Shown: one piece after another, positions 54,201-62,353 of the stretch
How the letters are laid out: every line of letters starts with the position of its first letter
How positions within the stretch are numbered: the stretch's first letter is position 1
From: Stenotrophomonas indicatrix
GTDB lineage: Bacteria > Pseudomonadota > Gammaproteobacteria > Xanthomonadales > Xanthomonadaceae
DNA length: 64,000 nt
NCBI GenBank assembly: GCA_041545745.1
Contig: CP168152.1
Coordinates: forward strand, 1,300,001 to 1,364,000
Reading direction: 5' to 3'
Position numbers and translations under genes: made by a program
The notes under the pieces: generated by a model
Databases searched by the model: none
The model's input: the letters and a program-made list of their open reading frames with translations, nothing else
What the model was told of the DNA's origin: nothing

Positions 54201-54694
54201 TCCATCACCTGCGGCACGTTGCGATAACCGGCGCTTTCGAGGCGACGCTTCTCCGCTTCCAGGTCCAGGCGCTGGCCGACTTCAAGATTGAAGCTGCCGC
54301 CGATGACGTAGCTGCGGGGTGCCAGCTGCTGCAGCAGGGTCTGCACCGGCACCACCACCAGGCCACGCTTCAGCGTGGGCAGGCGGTGCAGGGCCGACAG
54401 GCGCTGCGAAATGATGTCCGGATGCGGGCTGAAGCGGTCGTAGGGCAGCGTTTCCCAGTCCGGGAACGCCACCACCGGCAGGCTCGGGTCGCCTCCCAGC
54501 AGGGTGTGCAGATCCGCTTCGATCTGGTTGGCACCGTGGTTGTCACGGGCCACCACCAGTACCGGGGCGTCATGCGTGCGCGCGGCCTGGGCCAGATACC
54601 AGGCCAGGGCAGTGGGCGAGGTGGGGGCGCGCCACCAGGCGCGGAGCTGGCCGGCACGTGGCAACGGCGGGGCGGGGAATGGAGTACGCGACAT
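51230..54694 (-). CDS. mfd: Transcription-repair coupling factor Mfd
   Basis: 1154 residues, full length. It frees RNA polymerase stalled at DNA damage and recruits UvrA. N-terminal UvrB-like region (about 1-340), RNA-polymerase interaction domain (PIVHEDHGVGRYRGL, about 485-560), then a RecG-like translocase: Walker A GDVGFGKTEVA, Walker B VVVDEEQRFG, TATPIPRTLN, and QLRGRVGRS in the last helicase motif. A TRCF C-terminal domain follows. Single gene. Confidence 0.97.
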   Translation of the reverse strand: MSRTPFPAPPLPRAGQLRAWWRAPTSPTALAWYLAQAARTHDAPVLVVARDNHGANQIEADLHTLLGGDPSLPVVAFPDWETLPYDRFSPHPDIISQRLSALHRLPTLKRGLVVVPVQTLLQQLAPRSYVIGGSFNLEVGQRLDLEAEKRRLESAGYRNVPQVMDPGDFAVRGGLLDVYPMGADEPLRVELLDEDIDSIRAFDPESQRSLDKVEAVHMLPGREVPMDDASIARVLATLRERFDVDTRRSSLYQDLKSGLAPAGIEYYLPLFFERTATLFDYLPAGSLPVVCVGAAEAAETFWTQTGERYEQRRHDVERPLLPPSALYLSPDLLRERLNDAPRIEVWAADHARIAEAHALGDQPLPPLPVAAREAPAGDALKSFLGHYPGRVLIAADSPGRREALLEVLLAAELKPPVVADLLSFLASDERFAIAVAPLEDGFALDAPHIAVLTERQLFPERAGSTRRTRRAGREPEAIIRDLGELTEGAPIVHEDHGVGRYRGLIAMDVGGMPGEFLEIEYAKGDRLYVPVAQLHLISRYSGASAETAPLHSLGGEQWSKAKRKAAEKVRDVAAELLEIQARRQARAGLALQVDRAMYEPFAAGFPFEETPDQLAAIDATLRDLASSQPMDRVVCGDVGFGKTEVAVRAAFAAASAGKQVAVLVPTTLLAEQHYRNFRDRFADYPMKVEVLSRFKSAKEIKAELEKVAAGTIDVIVGTHRLLQPDVKFKDLGMVVVDEEQRFGVRQKEALKALRANVHLLTLTATPIPRTLNMAMAGLRDLSIIATPPPNRLAVQTFITQWDNALLREAFQRELARGGQLYFLHNDVESIGRMQRELSELVPEARIGIAHGQMPERELEKVMLDFQKQRFNVLLSTTIIESGIDIPNANTIIINRADRFGLAQLHQLRGRVGRSHHRAYAYLVVPDRRSITPDAEKRLEAIASMDELGAGFTLATHDLEIRGAGELLGEDQSGQMAEVGFSLYTELLERAVRSIKQGHLPDIDAGEEVRGAEVELHVPALIPDDYLPDVHTRLTLYKRISSARDSDALRELQVEMIDRFGLLPDAAKNLFAIAELKLQASTLGIRKLDLGENGGRIVFESKPNIDPMAVIQLIQKQPNLYAMDGPDKLRVKHPLPLPEDRFNAARALLLTLALR

Positions 54695-54735
54695 TGACCG
54701 CTGATTTTAGCAGAAGCCTGATCGAAGCCCGCTGC

Positions 54736-54808
54736 GTAGTGCCGGCCGCTGGCCGGCAGCTCATGATGCTGCGGGGTATCCGTGGAGCCGGCCAGCGGCC
54801 GGCGCTAC
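54736..54808. repeat. Inverted pair of SMAG repeats
   Basis: GTAG at 54736 with a TGCCGGCC / GGCCGGCA stem faces a second copy ending in CTAC at 54808 with a GCCGGCC / GGCCGGC stem. Both lie between mfd and the GNAT gene. Confidence 0.8.
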
Positions 54809-54841
54809 CGAACGCGTGCCGGGCAGGGCCCGGCACTGCCG

Positions 54842-55387
54842 TCAGTTGTCCAGTTCCAGCACCATCCGCACCAGGCCTTCGGCTCCGTTCGGGTGGGGGA
54901 TCGGCTTGAAGCCCAGCGAGGCGGCCAGCTGCTTCATCGGCTCGTTCTCGGCAGCAACATCGCCATACAGGCGGTCCAGGTACTTGCCGCGGCCCCATTT
55001 CACCAGCTTGCGCATCAGCTGGCGGCCCAGGCCCTGACCGATCAGGAACCGGCTGATCAGGATTGCGTACTCGGCTTCGCGGGTACCGGGGATGATCGAG
55101 GCACGGGCCACCGCGCCGACCACGGCCTCACCGGCCGGCAGCGACTCGGCGGCGACCAGAGTGATCTCGGTCTTCGGGTTGGGGTGGGTCAGGCGCTGGG
55201 TGGTTTCCGGTGACAGCTCGGTCACCGATTGCAGGAAACGGTCGCGGATTTCTTCCGGCCCGAACAGGCTGAAGGCGGCCTGCAGCGGCGCGCCATCTTC
55301 GGGACGGATGGGGCGGATCAGCAGCTCGTGGCCGCTGGGAGCCTTGAAGATCTCATGCCAGGGCGGCATGCGGTTGCGAGTGGCCAT
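54842..55387 (-). CDS. GNAT-family N-acetyltransferase
   Basis: 181 residues. The beta-alpha acetyl-CoA site is LIGQGLGRQLMRKLVKWG; AEYAILISR precedes it as the V-shaped strand. ELLIRPIRPEDGAPLQ is a common opening of the group, and FSLFGPEEIRDRFLQ places it with the Pat-type GNAT modules that modify lysines in proteins, here without an acyl-CoA synthetase-like part. The target is unknown. Confidence 0.85.
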   Translation of the reverse strand: MATRNRMPPWHEIFKAPSGHELLIRPIRPEDGAPLQAAFSLFGPEEIRDRFLQSVTELSPETTQRLTHPNPKTEITLVAAESLPAGEAVVGAVARASIIPGTREAEYAILISRFLIGQGLGRQLMRKLVKWGRGKYLDRLYGDVAAENEPMKQLAASLGFKPIPHPNGAEGLVRMVLELDN

Positions 55388-55481
55388 ACCGGGTGATTCC
55401 TTGGTGGTCCATCGATTGTGTCATCACCGGGGCTGCATTCCGTGAACGAAAGGCTCACGGTCGTACAGCCTCGTGAAGGCC

Positions 55482-56339
55482 CTATTCGGCCGTCTTCAGC
55501 CAGTCCAGGCGGGTGCTGGCACCGGGCTCGCCCAGATGCTGGCGCAAGGCCGGCAGGGCCGGGCCGACCACGCGGTCGAACTGCCAGGGCGCATTGAGCA
55601 CCAGCATGCCGCTGCCGTTGAGGCGCAGCGGGGAGTCGTCCGGGCGCATCAGGAACTCGATGGTCATCGCCGCCTTCACCGGCAGTGCGGTGGCCTTTCG
55701 CAGGAAATGCAGGATGGTGCGGCGCTGCTTGATCGGGAACCAGACCGCACAGGTGGCCTGCGGCCAGCGGGCCAGGGTCTCGGCCAGCGCGGCGAGGACT
55801 GCCTGGTACTCGGCGTCCTGGGCTTCGTAGGGCGGGTCGATCAGGACCAGGCCGCGGCCGATCTTGGCACCGTTGGCCTTGGGCGGCAGCAGCGAACGCA
55901 GCAGTGCGTAGCCGTCACCAGGGTGTACGCCGACGCGGCTGTCATGGGCGAACAGGGTCTTCAGCGAAGCGGCCTCATCCTCCTGCAGCTCGCACACCGC
56001 CATGCGGTCCTGCGGGCGCATGGCCTGCGCGCTGAGCAGCGGCGAGCCGGGGTAGGCGATCATCGCGCCGACCGGATTGTCGGCCTGCACCGCCTTGAGG
56101 TAGCGCTCGACCACCTCCGGCAGCTTGGGCTGGGCCATCAGCCGCATGACCCCGGATTCGGCTTCCAGGGTCTTGCGGCTTTCTTCGCTGGCCAGCAGGT
56201 AGCGGCCGGCACCGCCGTGGGTGTCGAGCACGAAGAACGGGCTGTCCTTGCGCTTGAAGCTGTCGATCAGGGCCAACTGCACGATGTGCTTGAGGACATC
56301 GGCGTGGTTGCCGGCATGGAAGGCGTGGCGATAGTTCAT
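55482..56339 (-). CDS. rlmJ: 23S rRNA (adenine-2030-N6)-methyltransferase RlmJ
   Basis: 285 residues from ATG 56339 (MNYRHAFHAGNHADVLKH, the family's unmistakable N-terminus). The SAM site is VLDTHGGAGRY, and IDPPYE is the DPPY catalytic motif of N6-adenine methyltransferases. It modifies A2030 of 23S rRNA. It is divergent from creB, with only 47 bp between the starts, so both promoters must overlap there. Confidence 0.95.
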   Translation of the reverse strand: MNYRHAFHAGNHADVLKHIVQLALIDSFKRKDSPFFVLDTHGGAGRYLLASEESRKTLEAESGVMRLMAQPKLPEVVERYLKAVQADNPVGAMIAYPGSPLLSAQAMRPQDRMAVCELQEDEAASLKTLFAHDSRVGVHPGDGYALLRSLLPPKANGAKIGRGLVLIDPPYEAQDAEYQAVLAALAETLARWPQATCAVWFPIKQRRTILHFLRKATALPVKAAMTIEFLMRPDDSPLRLNGSGMLVLNAPWQFDRVVGPALPALRQHLGEPGASTRLDWLKTAE

Positions 56340-56386
56340 GGGCGGCAGTGTACGGGGCACGGGCCGCAGCGGCTATGCTGCGCGCC

Positions 56387-57100
56387 ATGACAGCCCCTGT
56401 TACCCATGTCCTGGTGGTCGAAGACGAAGCGGCCATCGCCGAAACCGTGCTCTATGCGCTGCGCAGCGAAGGCTATGCGGCCAGCCATTGCCTGCTGGGC
56501 GGGCTGGCCCTGCAGCAGCTGCAGGCCGGCGATATCGACCTGGTGGTGCTGGATGTGGGCCTGCCGGACCTCAGTGGTTTCGAGGTCTGCCGCCGGCTGC
56601 GGGCCCTGCCGGGGCCGGTGGCGCAGGTGCCGGTGATCTTCCTGACCGCCCGCAACGACGAACTCGACCGTGTGCTGGGCCTGGAACTGGGGGCCGACGA
56701 CTACATGGCCAAGCCGTTCTCGCCGCGCGAGCTGGTGGCGCGGGTGCGCGCCCGCCTGCGGCGTGCCATACCCGCTCCGGCCGCCCCGGGCGCCGAGACC
56801 GGCTGGCAGGAGCATGGTGCCTTCGCCATTGATCGCGATGGCCGTCGCATCCGCTTCCAGGGCCACGCGCTGGACCTGACCCGCTATGAATATGCGTTGC
56901 TGGAAGCGCTGCTGCAGCGCCCCGGCGCGATCCTCAGCCGTGCCCAGCTGATGGACCGTGGCTGGGACAGCGCCGCCGACAGCGCTGACCGCACCGTCGA
57001 CACCCACGTCAAGACGTTGCGCGCCAAGCTGCGTGCGGCCGGCGCCAGCGGTGAACCGATCCGCACCCATCGCGGCCTCGGCTACGCCCTGGAGGTCTGA
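56387..57100 (+). CDS. creB: Response regulator CreB
   Basis: 237 residues from ATG 56387. OmpR-type receiver with phosphorylated Asp in LVVLDVGLPDLSG, Lys in DDYMAKPFSPREL, and a winged helix ending THRGLGYALEV. The order creB-creC-creD identifies it. CreB activates genes with a TTCAC-N6-TTCAC tag; one such tag lies before creD. The kinase gene starts three bases after its stop. Confidence 0.92.
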   Translation: MTAPVTHVLVVEDEAAIAETVLYALRSEGYAASHCLLGGLALQQLQAGDIDLVVLDVGLPDLSGFEVCRRLRALPGPVAQVPVIFLTARNDELDRVLGLELGADDYMAKPFSPRELVARVRARLRRAIPAPAAPGAETGWQEHGAFAIDRDGRRIRFQGHALDLTRYEYALLEALLQRPGAILSRAQLMDRGWDSAADSADRTVDTHVKTLRAKLRAAGASGEPIRTHRGLGYALEV

Positions 57101-57103
57101 CGC

Positions 57104-58564
57104 GTGCGTCTGGTCCTGAAACTGTTCCTGGGCTTCTTCCTGATCGTGGGCATCGCCGCGTTCTTCGTGATGCGCGTGTTCGTCAACGAAGTGAAGCCAG
57201 GCGTGCGCCAGGCGATGGAATCGACCCTGGTGGATGCGGCCAACGTGCTGGCCGAGATGGCCGCCGCCGACGTCAAGGCAGGCACCATCCGCAACGGCAG
57301 CTTCACCCGCAACCTGGCCAAGGCCCGGCAGCGCGACCTGAAGGCGATGGTCTGGCGCTTCCCCAAGCGCGCGCTGGACTACCGGGTGACGATCACCGAC
57401 GCCAAGGGCATCGTGATCTACGATTCGCTGGGCCGCGACGTGGGCCGCGACAATTCGCGCTGGAACGATGTCTATCGCACCCTGCGCGGCGAGTATGGTG
57501 CGCGCTCCAGCCCGGAAACGCCGGGTGATGACAGCAATACGGTGATGCACGTGGCCGCGCCGGTGTACGACCCGGTCGATGGCAGCACCCTGATCGGCGT
57601 GCTCAGCCTGGCCCAGCCGAACCGCAGCATCGACCCGTTCATTGCCGCCAGCCAGCGCGCCATCATCGAACGTGGCGCGTGGCTGATCGGCCTGTCGGCG
57701 CTGGTGGGCGTGCTGGTGACCATGTGGCTGACCAACGGCCTGGGCCAGCTCAGCCGCTATGCGCGGGCGGTCAGCGCCGGTGAACCGGTGCCACCGCCGA
57801 AGCGCCGCAACGATGAGATCGGCGAGCTTGGCCAGGCACTGGAGACGATGCGGCGCAAGCTGGAAGGCAAGGCGTACGTCGAACAGTACGTGCAATCGCT
57901 GACCCACGAGATGAAAAGCCCGTTGGCGGCGATCCGTGGTGCCGCCGAACTGCTGCAGGAGCCGATGGCCGACGCCGACCGCGCGCATTTCGCCCGCAGC
58001 ATCGTCGACCAGCAGGAGCGGCTGACCGAAACCATCGACAAGCTGCTGGCGCTGGCCGAGGTCGAGCAGCACGGCTGGTTGCAGACCCGTGATCCGATCG
58101 CCTTGCCCGCGCTGCTGCAGGAAGCCGCAGCGGCGGCGCAGGTGCGCGCGCAGGCCGCAGGTATCGAGCTGCTTATCGATCGGGCGCCTGATCTGCGCGT
58201 GCAGGGCGATGGCTATCTGCTGCGACAGGCGCTGCACAACCTGATCGACAACGCCATTGCGTTCTCGCCGCCCGGGGCACAGGTGCAGCTGGATGCACAA
58301 CGGGACGGGCAGGGCGTACGCCTGCAGGTTGCCGACCGTGGCGCGGGCATTCCTGATTACGCACGCGAGCGCGTGTTCGAACGCTTCTATTCGCTGGCCC
58401 GACCCGGCACCGGCCGCCGCAGTTCCGGCCTCGGCCTGCCCTTCGTGCAGGAAGTCGCGCGCCTGCATGACGGCCGCGCCAGCCTGCAGCCGCGAGAAGC
58501 AGGCGGCACCGTGGCCAGCCTGTGGCTGCCGCTGGCGATACCGGGGCAGCGTCCGCGGCGCTGA
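57104..58564 (+). CDS. creC: Sensor histidine kinase CreC
   Basis: 486 residues from GTG 57104. TM1 at about 5-25 (LFLGFFLIVGIAAFFVMRV), periplasmic CreC/PDC-like domain to about 185 (YDSLGRDVGRDNSRWND), TM2 about 187-207, HAMP, His in LTHEMKSPLAAIRG, and the ATPase motifs NLIDNAIAF and SGLGLPFV. It senses envelope or metabolic state and phosphorylates CreB. CreBC in related bacteria links to beta-lactam response through penicillin-binding protein status. Confidence 0.92.
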   Translation: MRLVLKLFLGFFLIVGIAAFFVMRVFVNEVKPGVRQAMESTLVDAANVLAEMAAADVKAGTIRNGSFTRNLAKARQRDLKAMVWRFPKRALDYRVTITDAKGIVIYDSLGRDVGRDNSRWNDVYRTLRGEYGARSSPETPGDDSNTVMHVAAPVYDPVDGSTLIGVLSLAQPNRSIDPFIAASQRAIIERGAWLIGLSALVGVLVTMWLTNGLGQLSRYARAVSAGEPVPPPKRRNDEIGELGQALETMRRKLEGKAYVEQYVQSLTHEMKSPLAAIRGAAELLQEPMADADRAHFARSIVDQQERLTETIDKLLALAEVEQHGWLQTRDPIALPALLQEAAAAAQVRAQAAGIELLIDRAPDLRVQGDGYLLRQALHNLIDNAIAFSPPGAQVQLDAQRDGQGVRLQVADRGAGIPDYARERVFERFYSLARPGTGRRSSGLGLPFVQEVARLHDGRASLQPREAGGTVASLWLPLAIPGQRPRR

Positions 58565-58565
58565 C

Positions 58566-58581
58566 TTCACACTCGCTTCAA
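58566..58581. promoter_or_regulatory. Cre-tag (CreB binding site) upstream of creD
   Basis: TTCAC-ACTCGC-TTCAA, nine of ten matches to the TTCAC-N6-TTCAC consensus (also called blr-tag). It starts one base after the creC stop and 64 bases before the creD ATG. Confidence 0.8.
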
Positions 58582-58645
58582 ATTCGCCACAAACCCTGCT
58601 CACCGCCACGGTCCATCCTGCAGTCCTCTCCAACGAGGACGGACG

Positions 58646-59959
58646 ATGAAATCCCTGAAGATGCTGCTGCGGTTCGCCATTGTCGGCGGCCTGATCCTGC
58701 TGCTGCTGATCCCGCTGTTCCTGATCCGCAGCGTCATCACCGAGCGCAGCGCCTATCGCGAAGAGGCCTACTCGCGGGTGGCCGAAAGCCGTGCCGGCAC
58801 CCAGCGCGTGGTCGGGCCGGTGCGCGTGGTGCCGTGGTCCAAGCGCGAGCAGGTGGAAGTGGTCGATGCGCAGGGCAACAAGAAGACCGAACTGCAGACC
58901 ACCCAGGGTTACTGGTTGCAGCCGCCGGCCACCCTGCAGATCAGCGGCGAGCTGCTGCCAGGCCAGCGTTCGGTGGGCCTGTTCAAGGTGCCGGTGTACA
59001 GCTGGAATGGCCAACTCAAGGCGACCTTCAGCGAGGACGACTACCCGGAGCACGATGGCACGACCTATGGCGAGGCCTACATTGCGCTGGGTGTGTCCGA
59101 TGCGCGCGGCCTGGTTGGTACGCCGAACCTGCGGGTGGATGGGCAGCAGGTCAAGCTGCTGCCGGGCGTGGCCGGCGCATCCGCACTGGGCCGTGGGTTG
59201 CATGCACCGGTCGCCGGCATCGCCCGCAGCGGAGGCACCCTGGCGGCCAGCAGCGTGGAACTGGAGCTGCAGCTCGACGGCAGCCGCTCCCTGTCGGTGG
59301 TGCCGGTAGGCGATGACAACCAGATCGCGCTGCGCTCCAGCTGGCCGCACCCGTCGTTTGCCGGTGCGTTCCTGCCGAACGAGCGGCGTGTGGATGCGCA
59401 GGGCTTCGATGCACGTTGGGCCGTCTCCTCGCTGGCATCTGACGCGCAGCAGCGACTGCACGAGGGCGATGACCTGGACGCGCAGGCCGTGCAGGTCTCG
59501 CTGGTGGACCCGGTCGATACTTATACCCAGGCCGACCGCGCTTCGAAGTACGGCGTGCTGTTCGTGGTGCTGACGTTCGTTGGCTTCATCCTGTTCGAAC
59601 TGATCAAGTCGCTGCGCATCCACCCGCTGCAGTACCTGATGGTCGGCCTGGCGCTGGCGATCTTCTTCCTGCTGCTGATCAGCCTGTCCGAGCACATCGC
59701 CTTCTGGCAGGCCTATCTGGTCTCCGCGCTGGCCTGCATCGGCCTGCAGGCGGTGTACCTGGCCAATGTGCTGGGGCACTGGAAGCGGGGCCTGGGCTTC
59801 GCCGCGATGCTGACCGTGCTGTACGGCGCGCTGTATGGGCTGCTGGTGTCGGAAAACAATGCACTGCTGATGGGGTCGCTGCTGCTGTTCGTGATCCTCG
59901 CGCTGGCGATGTGGGTGACCCGTCGGGTCGACTGGTACGCCCTGGCCGAGCAGAAGTAA
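58646..59959 (+). CDS. creD: Inner membrane protein CreD
   Basis: 437 residues from ATG 58646. One N-terminal helix (FAIVGGLILLLLIPLFLI), a periplasmic domain of about 270 residues, then five helices at the C-terminus. YREEAYSRVAES and VLFVVLTFVGFILFELIKSL are characteristic. CreD is the main CreB target; it is linked with envelope integrity and beta-lactam tolerance, mechanism unknown. The cre-tag just upstream means it is induced separately from creBC. Confidence 0.93.
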   Translation: MKSLKMLLRFAIVGGLILLLLIPLFLIRSVITERSAYREEAYSRVAESRAGTQRVVGPVRVVPWSKREQVEVVDAQGNKKTELQTTQGYWLQPPATLQISGELLPGQRSVGLFKVPVYSWNGQLKATFSEDDYPEHDGTTYGEAYIALGVSDARGLVGTPNLRVDGQQVKLLPGVAGASALGRGLHAPVAGIARSGGTLAASSVELELQLDGSRSLSVVPVGDDNQIALRSSWPHPSFAGAFLPNERRVDAQGFDARWAVSSLASDAQQRLHEGDDLDAQAVQVSLVDPVDTYTQADRASKYGVLFVVLTFVGFILFELIKSLRIHPLQYLMVGLALAIFFLLLISLSEHIAFWQAYLVSALACIGLQAVYLANVLGHWKRGLGFAAMLTVLYGALYGLLVSENNALLMGSLLLFVILALAMWVTRRVDWYALAEQK

Positions 59960-59969
59960 GGAGCAGGCC

Positions 59970-60380
59970 ATGGGGTGGCGCCAAGGATTGCAGCAACGGG
60001 CACGACAGGGCATTCCCGCCCTGCTGGAAGTGGATGCGCTGCTGCAGGCCCATGGGGTACTGGCGGCTTTGCCGGGGGCACGGATCGCGCCCGGCCTGGT
60101 CCGCTTCCAGCTGGCCGCCATCACCTGCGAGGGATTGCAGCGGCGTGGGCTGGACTGGTTGCGGGAGGCGCGGCATGGACGCGGCGCGCTCGCGGGCCAG
60201 GTGCCCCGTTACCGGCCATGGAAGGCCGGGGCGGCAGCATTGTCGGAGATCGGTATCGACGGGCTGCCAGCGGACTGGCCGGAACATGCGGCGGTGTTTG
60301 GTTGCAGCAGCATCGACCAGCGGCACTGGCTGCTGTTGTTGCCGGAGCGCGCGCAGCTGTGGCTGGGGTGGGAGGCGTGA
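59970..60380 (+). CDS. Small hypothetical protein after creD
   Basis: 136 residues from an ATG with AAGGAG upstream, 10 bases after the creD stop, so almost certainly translated from the creD message. It has no signal peptide or membrane helix and is rich in Trp, Leu and Arg (HWLLLLPERAQLWLGW at the end). No family is recognised. A role with CreD is inferred from position only. Confidence 0.65.
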   Translation: MGWRQGLQQRARQGIPALLEVDALLQAHGVLAALPGARIAPGLVRFQLAAITCEGLQRRGLDWLREARHGRGALAGQVPRYRPWKAGAAALSEIGIDGLPADWPEHAAVFGCSSIDQRHWLLLLPERAQLWLGWEA

Positions 60381-60393
60381 TGGTGGAAGGGCC

Positions 60394-60494
60394 ATCCACG
60401 CATGGCGTGGATCTACCAGGCCTCTGGTGGGTGAGGACCTTGGTCCTCACCGCTCTTCGGTGGGAGACCCCATCCACGCATGGCGTGGATCTAC
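60394..60494. repeat. Cluster of three SMAG-type hairpins
   Basis: Two near-identical units, ATCCACGC / GCGTGGAT with CTAC at 60413-60416 and again CTAC at 60491-60494, flank a GGTGAGGACC / GGTCCTCACC hairpin (60430-60451). They fill the gap between the small gene and the M28 peptidase. Confidence 0.75.
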
Positions 60495-60585
60495 CAGATG
60501 CCCATGACCGATGGGACGGGGGCTGGGCGCCACGGCTGGCTAGACTCGACCGGTTGATGATCGAGCCGAAGGGCAGGGGTGCGGC

Positions 60586-62199
60586 GTGTTGACGTGGAGC
60601 GGGCTGAAGTGGGGCGTGCTGGCAGTAGCGCTGGCGATGGGTGGCAACGCGGTGGCGCAGCAGCGCGAGCCGGTGGACCTGGACATGGTCGGCAAGATCC
60701 GCCAGCAGGCGTTCCACAAATCGCAGGTGATGGACACCTTCGGCTACCTCACCGAACGCATCGGGCCGCGCCTGACCAATTCGCCGGCGATGGGGCGGGC
60801 CAATGCCTGGACCCGAGGCAAGTTCAACGAATGGAAGCTGGACAATGTGCATGACGAAGCCTTCGACGAATTCGGCCGTGGCTGGGAATTCACGTCGGCC
60901 AGCGTAGAGATGCTGGGCGATCGCGTGCAGCCACTGCATGCCCTGCCCAAGGCGTGGACCCCGGGCACCAAGGGCCCGGTCGAGGGCGAGCTGTTGCAGG
61001 TGGACATCAAGAAGCCTGAGGACATCGAGAAATATCGCGGCAAGCTGCGTGGCAAGATCCTGCTGCTGGGCGAGGCACGCGAATACAAGCGTGGCACCGA
61101 TGCCGATTCGCACCGGCACGACGCCACCTCGCTGGAAGGCCTGCAGGAGTTCACCCTGCCCAAGGACAAGGACGTGGCCGCCGACCGCGCCAAGCGGGTC
61201 AAGGAATACCAGGAGAAGCAGGCGCTGGCGGCGAAGGTCAACGCGTTCTTCGTCGAGGAAGGCGCGCTGGCCTCGATCAGCATCAGCAGCTGGGACAACG
61301 GCATCATCCGCGTGGCCGGTGGCGGCTCGCGCAAGGCCGGCGAGTCGGTCGGCATTCCCGAACTGGCGATGATCGCCGAGCACTTCAATCCGCTGGTACG
61401 TGCGCTGGAAGCCAAGCAGAGCGTGCGCCTGCGCGTGGATGTGGCCGCACGCTTCACCGACGAGGCCGACCAGCCCGGCTACAACACGCTGGCCGAGATC
61501 CGTGGCAGCAGCAGGCCCGACGAAGTGGTGATGATCGGCGCGCACCTGGATTCCTGGCACAGCGGCACCGGCGCGGCCGACAACGCGGCCGGCGTGGCGG
61601 TGATGATGGAGGCCATGCGCATCCTCAAGGCCAGCGGCGCCAAGCCCAAGCGCACGATCCGGGTTGCACTGTGGAGTGGCGAGGAGCAGGGACTGATCGG
61701 TTCGCAGGCGTACGTGGCCAAGCACTTCGGTCGATTCCCCGAGCCGACCGACCCGGCGCAGAAGTCGCTGCCTGCCTCGCTGCGCGAACCGACCGGTGCC
61801 CTGCAGAAGACCCGTGACTACGGCAGGTTCCAGGTCTACTTCAACATGGACAACGGCTCGGGCCGTTTCCGTGGCATCTACGCACAGGAAAACCTGGCGG
61901 CCATGCCGATCTTCGAAGCCTGGCTCGCCCCGTTCCATGACGTGGGTGCAACCACCGTGGCCACCCGCAATACCGGCAGCACCGACCACATCAGCTTCGA
62001 CCGCATCGGCCTGCCGGGCTTCCAGTTCATCCAGGACAAGCTGGACTATTTCAGCAACGTCCACCACAGCCACCTGGACACCTGGGACCACGCGGAACCG
62101 GAAGACCTGAAGCAGGCCGCCGCCATCGTCGCCTCCTTTGCCTACCACGCCGCCATGCGCGAGCAGCCGTTCCCGCGCAAGCCCGAGCCGCAACCGTGA
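60586..62199 (+). CDS. M28 family zinc aminopeptidase/carboxypeptidase, exported
   Basis: 537 residues from GTG 60586, with AGGGG upstream. A signal peptide ([15 protein letters not shown], cleaved near residue 25) and a PA-type inserted segment ([15 protein letters not shown]). The binuclear zinc ligands are His/Asp in [10 protein letters not shown] and TGAADNAAG, Glu pair in [12 protein letters not shown], Asp in FNMDNGSG and His in STDHISFD. Predicted to be periplasmic or secreted and to trim peptides. The stop abuts inverted-repeat element copy B. Confidence 0.92.
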   Translation: MLTWSGLKWGVLAVALAMGGNAVAQQREPVDLDMVGKIRQQAFHKSQVMDTFGYLTERIGPRLTNSPAMGRANAWTRGKFNEWKLDNVHDEAFDEFGRGWEFTSASVEMLGDRVQPLHALPKAWTPGTKGPVEGELLQVDIKKPEDIEKYRGKLRGKILLLGEAREYKRGTDADSHRHDATSLEGLQEFTLPKDKDVAADRAKRVKEYQEKQALAAKVNAFFVEEGALASISISSWDNGIIRVAGGGSRKAGESVGIPELAMIAEHFNPLVRALEAKQSVRLRVDVAARFTDEADQPGYNTLAEIRGSSRPDEVVMIGAHLDSWHSGTGAADNAAGVAVMMEAMRILKASGAKPKRTIRVALWSGEEQGLIGSQAYVAKHFGRFPEPTDPAQKSLPASLREPTGALQKTRDYGRFQVYFNMDNGSGRFRGIYAQENLAAMPIFEAWLAPFHDVGATTVATRNTGSTDHISFDRIGLPGFQFIQDKLDYFSNVHHSHLDTWDHAEPEDLKQAAAIVASFAYHAAMREQPFPRKPEPQP

Positions 62200-62297
62200 A
62201 AAGGGGACGGAGGGGATTAAGTCGTATTTCCCCTCTGTTGCCCGAGTGTCCCCGCAGGAGCGGGGGAATCGCGACTTAATCCCCTCCGTCCCCTTTT
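62199..62297. repeat. Dispersed inverted-repeat element, copy B
   Basis: 26-base inverted repeat (62199-62224 and 62272-62297), with the same arms as copy A at 19931-20004. The loop is 47 bases and holds its own hairpin (CCCCGC...GCGGGG). The right arm ends in TTTTT, so it would also act as the terminator of the peptidase gene. Confidence 0.85.
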
Positions 62298-62353
62298 TCC
62301 GCAGGGGGCGGAGGGCTGGTAAAATCGGGGGATACCCGTTCCTCGAGCCCTCC

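Noticed and set aside
56336..60124. A minus-strand open frame of 1262 codons across creBCD
   Set aside because: It covers three well-supported genes on the other strand and its composition (Gln, His, Arg, Ala) is typical of antisense reading in GC-rich DNA.
60394..60494. CRISPR-like array of two identical units
   Set aside because: Only two short palindromic units with GTAG/CTAC ends and no cas genes; these are dispersed SMAG repeats.
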